The notes under the pieces: model-generated
Seen by the model: the letters and a program-made list of their open reading frames with translations, nothing else
Told to the model about the DNA's origin: nothing
Database searches by the model: none
Shown: piece after piece, positions 56,896-64,000 of the stretch
Position numbering within the stretch: position 1 is the stretch's first letter
Layout of the letters: each line of letters opens with the position of its first letter
Assembly: GCA_022393335.1 (NCBI GenBank)
Contig: JAJEKB010021158.1
Coordinates: 605,241-669,240 of the forward strand
Source: Macrotrachela quadricornifera
Taxonomy: Eukaryota; Rotifera; Eurotatoria; Philodinida; Philodinidae
Length of the DNA stretch: 64,000 nucleotides
Direction of reading: 5' to 3'
Made by a program: the position numbers and the translations under genes

Positions 56896-57549
56896 TCAGT
56901 GCATCGCTCCTCCTCGCATTTGTTTATAATATACACCATCGAAATAGAAATAATTATTGATCATAACAAATCTGATAAGAGCTAAAATAATCTCTTTTTT
57001 AATACCATCGATTTGTTTTAGGCCACATACTTTTATTAAACGTTTTATGGCTGTTACTCTTCCTTTTTGAGGGATCATTGTATAAAGATCAGTAACATCC
57101 ATTTTTAAAAAAGATGTAGCTGGTATCAAGTAATTAGCCGACCATCTCTCAACCTGTTTCATTAATTGAACTCCATTTAAAATGGTTGTATCAATTACTA
57201 CTCTTTCGAATAAAGGTCTTAATAATTCGTTTGACCATTTTGATATTTTTATAGTTCGTGACATAAGATCTGCTATAATGCGTCTCAATGGTGTTCCTGG
57301 TTTATGTGCTTTAGATAAGAAGTAAAGGTGGGCTAGTTCAGCCTCACCACTTTTAACTCTTTATTTTTCATATTGATTTTGTGAAATATGTTTATTCCTC
57401 CATAAGCCATAAAGAAAACTATTTGTTCTTTCAACTAAAGATTCAAGTGGATTGTCAGTACCCAAATCTTGATATGCTTTAGTTTTTTTCATATATGCTT
57501 GAGCCTTTATTTTATAGTCATCAAGTTTTCCAAGATGGAAAACTTTCTT
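56896..57549 (-). pseudogene. Broken Penelope-like element reverse transcriptase (Athena-like?)
   Basis: Minus-strand frame from about 57549 down to 56896 with one in-frame stop (57361-57363). Upstream of the stop: FHLGKLDDYKIKAQAYMKKT and NPLESLVERTNSFLYGLWR. Downstream: LAHLYFLSKAHKPGTPLRRI, FLKMDVTDLYTMIPQKGRV, a long helix region, then NNYFYFDGVYYKQMRGGAM. These are N-terminal and palm landmarks of Penelope-like reverse transcriptases (fKxHKp, D-V-t-x-L-Y-t-x-I-P, Q-x-x-G-x-x-M). The frame is cut just after GGAM, so the downstream catalytic box, thumb and any endonuclease are lost. Bdelloid telomeric Athena elements are of this class; subfamily is inference. Confidence 0.85.
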
Positions 57550-59187
57550 GAAAAGAAAGAGTGACCAATTACTCTGATATTATTTACAAAGTATTTGATA
57601 TATATTCTTAGTTGGCTAATTTAATTGAGTCTAACGATCTTAAATTAGCCCTAGAGTAGTTTGTATGCTGAAAATACACTCTCAAGATTGCCAAAAACCA
57701 ACTGCGAAAGTCCAAACTGCCAAATTCATGCTCTCCAAAAAAAATTTGAAAAAGCAGAAAAGGTGGCAACCCTGGCTGTAACTCTACAAAGGAAGCAAAA
57801 TCGAGCGACTGCTTAGATAACATTTTGAAAAGTGGTCTCTAAAGGAGTAGGCTTGCCAAAAAACGATTAAAAGTTGTTCTTTTTTAAGTGCCTTGATAAC
57901 TTGGTCAAATTTCATCTGCTGAAACCAGTATCGTAAACGATTGGAAGAAATTTGGTTTCTTCATAGATACACGTCCCCCGAGCCATTCTAACGAACGGTG
58001 AAAGCCGAAAGTCTCTAACTATCTTCACTCAAAAGTTGTAAGTATTTTACTCACTAGCCTTTTTTTTAAATTCCGATAATAGTAAATTGGATCTTGTACA
58101 GAATCTTGAAGTTTAAATTATAATATATAATTATGTGGAAAGGTTTTCTCTGATGGTATATTGTTGGATGATAGAGTATTACATTATTCTTTGTTTTATC
58201 ATTGTCTAAAGAATAGACAAACATTTTTAACATAGAAGAAAAATGAAGAACAGCTTAAATAGAACAATGCAGTATATATACGATCGTAAATGACTCTAAT
58301 ACAGTAATCTTACACATGTATGTATAATGTTTGATCATTATTGATACGGCATATTTACATTATGCTATTAAAATACCTTCTAGACTTTTCATGATTCGAC
58401 ATCCTTAAAAACCGCTTTATATTAAAAACAATTCTTTCTTTTTAATTAAGAAAACATCTCTGTAACTATTTTTCGACAATGTTTACATATTAATCTGTAT
58501 ATAATTAAAAGAAAATACAGTTATGCTATACTCTTCGATAATCAATATTAGTGTCATTGTTCAGTCACTATAAAAATGTATATTTATTTTAATTTTATAA
58601 TTCTTATCTTCAGAAGATATTTTTCACCATTAGATACCTCTTCTTTGTCAGACCATTAAGAGATAAAATAAATTCGGTGATGAGAACATCGCTTACAAAC
58701 ATCATATACAGTTATTATGTTCAATCATTTCAATAAATGAGCTCAGCATTTCGTTAGTGTAATATTTAAGAAGTTCATTAATTTAATTGCGTATAACTAC
58801 ATAAATACATCAAAATGGATAGATCCAATATGATACTAATTAAATTATAATAGTTTTTCTTTTCTTGTCTTTCAATTTATCACAGTCTTACTTACTATCA
58901 CTGACAATATAAGATAATCTGTTTATTATGATCTTCAAATAGTACAGAGAACTTGATGAGTTTTAATTTGATATTCTTTCCAATATTGTATATGTAACAT
59001 GATACAAAATATAAGATATATTAGCTAACGGATTATTCTTGAATTATCTAGTCTGCATATTAAAGTATCGAGAAAATGCTTTGAAAAAAGAGAGTTAGAA
59101 CATTATTTGCTATTTTGACGAAGTTAGAAAATAACTAATGTTCAATTTTGAGTAAAACTATTCCTAATATATAAAAACGTGTGAATT
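57550..59187. other. Intergenic upstream of the GPCR gene
   Basis: No supported gene. The ORF at 57823-57608 (minus) has no family resemblance. The promoter of the GPCR gene should lie at the right end. Confidence 0.4.
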
Positions 59188-60111
59188 ATGTCAACTTCAA
59201 AATACTCATTTTTACAACTTCAACTTAATCGTTATGTAATACCTCCTATTATAATATTTGGTGATATTGGTAATATTTTTATTGTAATTTTATTCAATCG
59301 ACGTCGTAAAAGTGCTTGTTCAACATATCTAGTATGGACAGCAATAATGAATAGTATCGCTATAACATTTAATGTTATATATACTTTATATATTGTTAAT
59401 CATGGAGATCCAACAGTTTATTCTCTTATACTTTGCAAATTACATCCTTACATACCTCAACTATTTAGTCAAACAGCTAGATATATTTCTATACTTGCAT
59501 GTATTGATCGATATATTCTCACAATTAATAATACTTATTTTCAAATTCTAAGTCGACCATTTGTCATACATTGTTTAATGGGATTTGTATTTTTCTTTTG
59601 GTTAATATTTCTTATACATATAATCATTTGGACAACAATTAAGAATGGACAATGTAATCAATTTGGTATTTATTCTGTTATGTATTTTCTCTATCTTATT
59701 TTATTTGTTTGCTTAGTTCCATTGATTCTTAAGAGTATTTTTGGATTTTTAGCTTATTATAAAATGAAACAATTACATGTACGTGTACAACCATTAGCTA
59801 ATATTACAATTCATCGTCGAGATAGAGAACTACTTACTATGATTCTTGCTGAGATTATTGTTTATTTAATAACAACACTTCCATATCCAGTTATCATTAT
59901 AGAAATGGCAGCCACTAATTATATAGGCATTTATAAGACTATTGAACGTATTGAAATGGAAATTTTTTTTCTTAATGTCCCATTTGCATTGATTTATTTA
60001 AATTGTTCCACACCTTTCTATACATATATAGCTGTATCTAAGAAATTTCGTAAAGATTTCAAAGCCTTATTTCTTCAAATTAAAATCTTAACGTTTCGGA
60101 CAAACTGTTAA
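59188..60111 (+). CDS. Rhodopsin-like (class A) G-protein-coupled receptor
   Basis: Intronless gene, 307 residues, seven hydrophobic segments. TM1 contains GDIGN (residues 25-29, cf. GN). The conserved cysteines for the extracellular disulfide are C83 (before TM3) and C156 (second extracellular loop). TM3 ends in DRY (107-109). The TM7 motif is STPFYTY (274-280) in place of NPxxY, preceded by N272. The N-terminus is short with no signal peptide. This layout (single exon, short loops, STPFYTY) fits chemoreceptor- or peptide-receptor-like class A families that are expanded in some invertebrates. The ligand cannot be predicted. The gene stands alone in 1.6 kb of non-coding sequence on its left. 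Confidence 0.9.
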   Translation: MSTSKYSFLQLQLNRYVIPPIIIFGDIGNIFIVILFNRRRKSACSTYLVWTAIMNSIAITFNVIYTLYIVNHGDPTVYSLILCKLHPYIPQLFSQTARYISILACIDRYILTINNTYFQILSRPFVIHCLMGFVFFFWLIFLIHIIIWTTIKNGQCNQFGIYSVMYFLYLILFVCLVPLILKSIFGFLAYYKMKQLHVRVQPLANITIHRRDRELLTMILAEIIVYLITTLPYPVIIIEMAATNYIGIYKTIERIEMEIFFLNVPFALIYLNCSTPFYTYIAVSKKFRKDFKALFLQIKILTFRTNC

Positions 60112-60835
60112 ATAATGAGGAAATGTATAAAATGAATTTATCATGTTATTTTTTTTAAATAAAATATTGTACAATAGTCAAATTCGTCTAAGTCAACTGT
60201 TGTATGTATCAAGCAAACAACCGTACAAATGATCTAATTTTTGTTGCTTCTTCGATTGTATTGAATATCTGAATGGGCTTTCGAAAATCGAAATTTGATG
60301 AATAATTAATGAAATTGGCAAAATATCAAAAAAAAAACATGTAATAAAGACCGAATTTCTGTAATAGAAGTAAATTAAACATTATTTTCGAAAAAAATAT
60401 TATCATATCAATCCATTTTGATCAACAACATAAATTCTTATAGTAATTAATTCTCTTTCTTCGTCTATCTAATAGATTGTTTTATCACGAAAGAGAATGC
60501 ATCAGTCAATCTCAACAAACGAAACGAATGATCATTATTATTGTTGTTACACTGAACGATATCAACGCCATCTATAAACAAATAAAAATAAATGATTGAC
60601 GTGAAAATAAAAAATAAATTAAAAAAACTAATGATAAAAGTTTAGATAGATATATCTTTGAAATAAAAATGAATAATAAAAATATCTTTGGTAAAGAATT
60701 TGATGATATTTCGCTATTGGATATATGTGTAGAACCATTGATGAACGGAGTCTTTGTCTTGTCGTTGTTTGTGAATGTGACCGCTGTATTTTTTAATTGA
60801 CGTGGTCTAGTGTTCTATTTGTAATATTGATAATT
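60112..60835. other. Intergenic spacer, promoter region of FZR1
   Basis: Contains the GPCR 3' end (AATAAA-like near 60158) and the upstream region of the next gene. No other feature recognised. Confidence 0.4.
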
Positions 60836-62801
60836 ATGGAGCCTGACTTCGAACGACGTTTAATTCGATCAATGTCAGGTTGTTCATCAGTTTCTTCATC
60901 ACCATTTGCATCTCCAATATCATCTCCATCACCGATCAAACATAGTGATCGTTTCATTCCACTTCGATGTTTAGCTCAACCATCTGCATTTTTTATTGAC
61001 CAAGAACAAATTCATAAAGGACCAATGTCAGATAAAAAATCATCTCGTGATTCATCATTTACTACAAATACTGGAACTAATTCGTCTCCATCAAATGGTA
61101 CAACTGTAGCAGCAGATAGAGCTAAAGATATATTAACATATCAAGCTTTATTACAAAATGAAATGTTTGGTACACAAATTGATTGTCTCTATGATGAACA
61201 ACATATGAATGATACTTATTCAAATGGTAACAGTAATAGTAATCATTCAACTAATGTTACAAATCAAACTGGGAGTAATGATACAAATAATAATGGTGGA
61301 ACAACAACAACAACAATAATTGGTCAAGGTATAGGAGGACAAATACATACAACAGCAATCTCAGGAGTAAATGTAAATAAAGATCTTTGTTTTTTTATTT
61401 TATATTTAATAATAAATAAAATAATATTTCTTTAAAGGGTATTTTAACACCGTCATTAGGTTTTTTATCTCAATCATCTCAACAACGTTTACCATATACA
61501 AATTCAAATTCAAATTTATTACGATCACGTGATCCAAATACAATATTTCGTTATTCTGCTCGTCGTAATACAGATAATTTACATTATTCACCTTATTCAC
61601 TTTCACCATTATCACCTGCATCTATTCGTCTTTTACGATCACCACGTAAACAATTACGAAAAATTCCTAAAACTCCATTTAAAGTTCTTGATGCACCTGA
61701 ACTTCAAGATGATTTTTATTTAAATTTAGTTGATTGGTCATCAACAAATATTTTAGCTGTTGGTTTAAATGCATCTGTTTATTTATGGAATGCTAATACA
61801 AGTAATGTAACACGATTATGTGATTTACAAACTGAATCGGATACTGTAACAAGTGTAGCTTGGAGTGATCGAGGACAATATGTTGCTGTTGGAACTCATA
61901 AAGGTAATTTAAATTATAGATTTATTTTTTTTTTCTAAATAAAAATTTTAATTTAGGTATTGTACAAATTTGGGATGCAGCAACAAATCGTAAAACAATA
62001 TCGTTTCCACGTCATACAGCACGTGTTGGTGCATTAGCATGGAATGATTTATGTATTTATTCTGGTTCACGTGATAGATTTATTTTACAAAATGATACAC
62101 GTTCAAATAAACAAGAACGTAAATTAGCTGGACATAGACAAGAAGTATGTGGATTAAAATGGTCACCTGATAGACAATTATTAGCCAGTGGTGGAAATGA
62201 TAATCGTTTATTAGTATGGAATCAATCATGTGCCAATCCAATACAAGTTTATACAGATCATACAGCAGCTGTTAAAGCTATTGCATGGAGTCCACATCAA
62301 CAAGGTCTATTAGTTAGTGGAGGTGGAACAGCTGATCGGCATATTCGATTTTGGAATACATTAACAGCACAAAATTTACAATCAATTGATACTGGTTCTC
62401 AAGTAATATTATTTATTTAAAAAAAAATATTTTTTTTTTATTTTTAAAATATTATTATTTTTCTAGGTATGTAATTTAGCGTGGTCAAAACATTCAAATG
62501 AACTCGTATCAACAGTAAAAGAATATATTCATTTCTTTTTTTGTTTTTTTTTTAAAATTCTAAATTTTAGCATGGTTATTCTCAACATCAAATTGTTGTT
62601 TGGAAATATCCATCAATGTTACAATTAGCTCGTTTAACAGGACATACATTTCGTGTATTATATTTAGCTGTATCACCAGATGGTGAATCAATTGTAACAG
62701 GTGCTGGAGATGAAACACTTAGATTTTGGAATGTATTTACAAAATGTCGTGCCAATAAAGAATCCGACAGTGTACTTAATTTATTTAACAAAATTCGATA
62801 A
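60836..62801 (+). CDS. FZR1: Cdh1/FZR1, activator of the anaphase-promoting complex
   Basis: Five exons: 60836-61366, 61438-61903, 61957-62402, 62467-62514, 62571-62801; 573 residues. MEPDFERRL at the start, the C-box DRFIPLR at residues 38-44 and the C-terminal Ile-Arg tail (FNKIR) are the APC/C-binding elements. Residues about 245-570 form the seven-bladed WD40 propeller that recognises D-box and KEN substrates ([60 protein letters not shown]). Cdh1 drives mitotic exit and G1 degradation of cyclins. It is longer than vertebrate FZR1 because of an Asn/Thr/Ser/Gly-rich insert (about residues 125-175). The first donor could be 61367 or 61373 (both in phase), changing two residues. CDK-type SP sites are frequent in the N-terminal half, as expected for inhibition of Cdh1 by CDK. 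Confidence 0.96.
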
Positions 62802-63325
62802 TAATCATTATTTTAGTTTTTTTTTTCTTTCTCCCGTCATTTATTTATGTGTCAGTGCTATCAATTTAACAACAGTTGGACGTTTCATTATTTATTTATT
62901 GTTCTTTATTGTCTTGTAGTCTATTGGTTTTCTCATTTTATTTCTGTTTGCTTTTTTTTTCCTTTTCGAACGTTTTTCTTTCATGATATTGTTGCTTTGT
63001 AATACTTTGATCGATGAAGATGATGAGCTTCTTTTCTTTTTTTTCTTCATTCTAATGTTCATTTTTTTTTTCGCTGAGTGTGAATAAATTTTCAAAAAAT
63101 AAGAAAGATAAAAGATACTACTATAATATTAGTTTATATAATTCTATGTTTTGATTAAAGATATGATTAATTTGAAAGAAAGAGAAGGCAGGAGAATAAA
63201 TGACAAGTTACTTTCGATTAGTATCTACTATACAAGAAGATAAAAATATAAATTTATATGATATATTTACAATTTGTAATTATCTTGAGTTCAGAAAAAG
63301 ATTTCTATTGAATATTTTTTTTCAG
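62802..63325. other. Spacer between FZR1 and the RBBP9-like gene
   Basis: About 520 bp, very T-rich, with no gene. The last 10 bp (TTTTTTTTCAG, ending 63325) form an acceptor directly against the next start codon. Confidence 0.5.
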
Positions 63326-63982
63326 ATGTCAGACAATACTAATCAACAAAAAGAACGTCAACGTATTGTTATTGTACCAGGTATGGGATGTGCACCTGTA
63401 CTTGAATGTAATTGGTATGCATGGCTTCAAGATAAACTTGAAAAAGATCCAAATGATCGATTTACTGTTATTCTTGAAGATATGCCTGATCCTCATGCTG
63501 CGCGTGAGTCCCATTGGTTACCATTTATTCGAAATACTCTTAAATTTGATGAAAAAACTATTTTAATTGGACATAGTTCAGGATGTCAAGCTATTATGCG
63601 ATTGATTGAAAAAGATAAAGTACGTGGAGTTATACTTGTAGCAGCCTGTCATACTGATCTAGGTCTTGAAAGTGAAAAAGAAAGTGAATATTATAATCGA
63701 CCATGGTAAGCTAATTATTCTCTCTCTCTCTCTGTATACATATATATACGCGATAATAATTTATTAAAATTTTTTTAAAGGGATTGGGATGCTATGCGAG
63801 CTAATACAGAATGGATTGTTCAATTACATTCACCTAGTGATAAACTTATTCCGGTAGAAGAAGGACGTTTTGTTGCTGATAAATTAAAATCTGAATATAT
63901 GGAATTGGAACGACGTGGACATTTTATGGGTCCGCAACTACCAGACGTACTCAAAGTAATAAGACAAAAGTGTTGTGTTTAA
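63326..63982 (+). CDS. RBBP9: RBBP9/YdeN-like serine hydrolase
   Basis: Two exons, 63326-63705 and 63781-63982, joined by a 75-bp GT-AG intron in frame; 193 residues, close to the 186 of human RBBP9. Alpha/beta hydrolase of the RBBP9 (DUF1234/YdeN) family: start strand RIVIVPGMG, nucleophile elbow GHSSG with Ser84, GVILVAACHTDLG, the exon-junction motif PWDWDAMRAN, then Asp147 in HSPSDKLIP and His174 in RRGHF completing the triad. The physiological substrate is not established for the family; human RBBP9 has peptidase-like activity. The ATG at 63326 is abutted by a polypyrimidine-AG acceptor, so the frame upstream (from 63200) is probably not translated; the acceptor fits trans-splicing or a 5' UTR intron. 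Confidence 0.94.
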
Positions 63983-64000
63983 CAGTGATTGATTATAAAA

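Noticed and set aside
63200..63325. N-terminal extension of the RBBP9-like protein
   Set aside because: Interrupted by a polypyrimidine-AG acceptor at 63325; the family N-terminus fits the ATG at 63326.
1..64000. tRNA, rRNA and telomeric repeats
   Set aside because: I scanned by eye for cloverleaf-like A/B boxes, conserved rRNA blocks and short telomere-type tandem repeats and found none I could support; a covariance-model search would be decisive.

Overview
The window is strongly AT-rich eukaryotic DNA. Genes have many short GT-AG introns (about 45-70 bp), homopolymer runs are common, and the gene set is animal: a complete UNC-13/Munc13 synaptic priming factor, cyclin T, Cdh1/FZR1, a Tubby-like protein, a TRAF-type RING/MATH protein, an RBBP9-like serine hydrolase and a rhodopsin-like GPCR. 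With the Penelope-like retroelement remnant, bacterial-looking hydrolase genes and acceptor-like pyrimidine tracts just upstream of start codons (fitting spliced-leader trans-splicing), a bdelloid rotifer is my best guess. That is inference; genus is not determinable here.

Layout: 1-4345 is transposon-rich, with one small secreted/anchored protein (1514-2062). 4808-6274 is a Tubby-like gene (+), convergent with a class C beta-lactamase-fold hydrolase (-, 6803-~7995). Cyclin T (-, 8886-12186) and unc-13 (-, 12620 to at least 31838) follow head to tail. unc-13 fills some 19 kb, with N-terminal C2A exons and at least three candidate internal first exons whose splice phases converge on the shared C1-C2B-MUN-C2C body. 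31839-40725 is non-coding, with a large nested fold-back. 40726-42691 is the TRAF-like gene. 42692-59187 is accessory DNA: tandem-repeat-carrying hAT-like elements, Tc1/mariner remnants, a PIF/Harbinger-like fold-back, a 51-bp palindromic minisatellite, a broken Penelope-like reverse transcriptase, a BED-finger transposase relic and a few small unknown genes. The right end (59188-63982) is gene-dense on the + strand: GPCR, FZR1/Cdh1, RBBP9-like hydrolase.

The conserved genes are unrelated housekeeping or neuronal genes (transcription elongation, synaptic vesicle priming, APC/C activation, signalling) and there is no operon-like logic. The most unusual material is in the repeats. At 42867-43070 an element with inverted ends and a perfect 8-bp target duplication carries a short tandem repeat. 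The same ends flank a different tandem repeat (GGATCC-type) at 1-129 and 43440-43526, so one mobile family appears to carry interchangeable 10-bp repeat arrays. Exon coordinates were derived by hand from splice signals, reading frame and family conservation; none was tested against transcripts.
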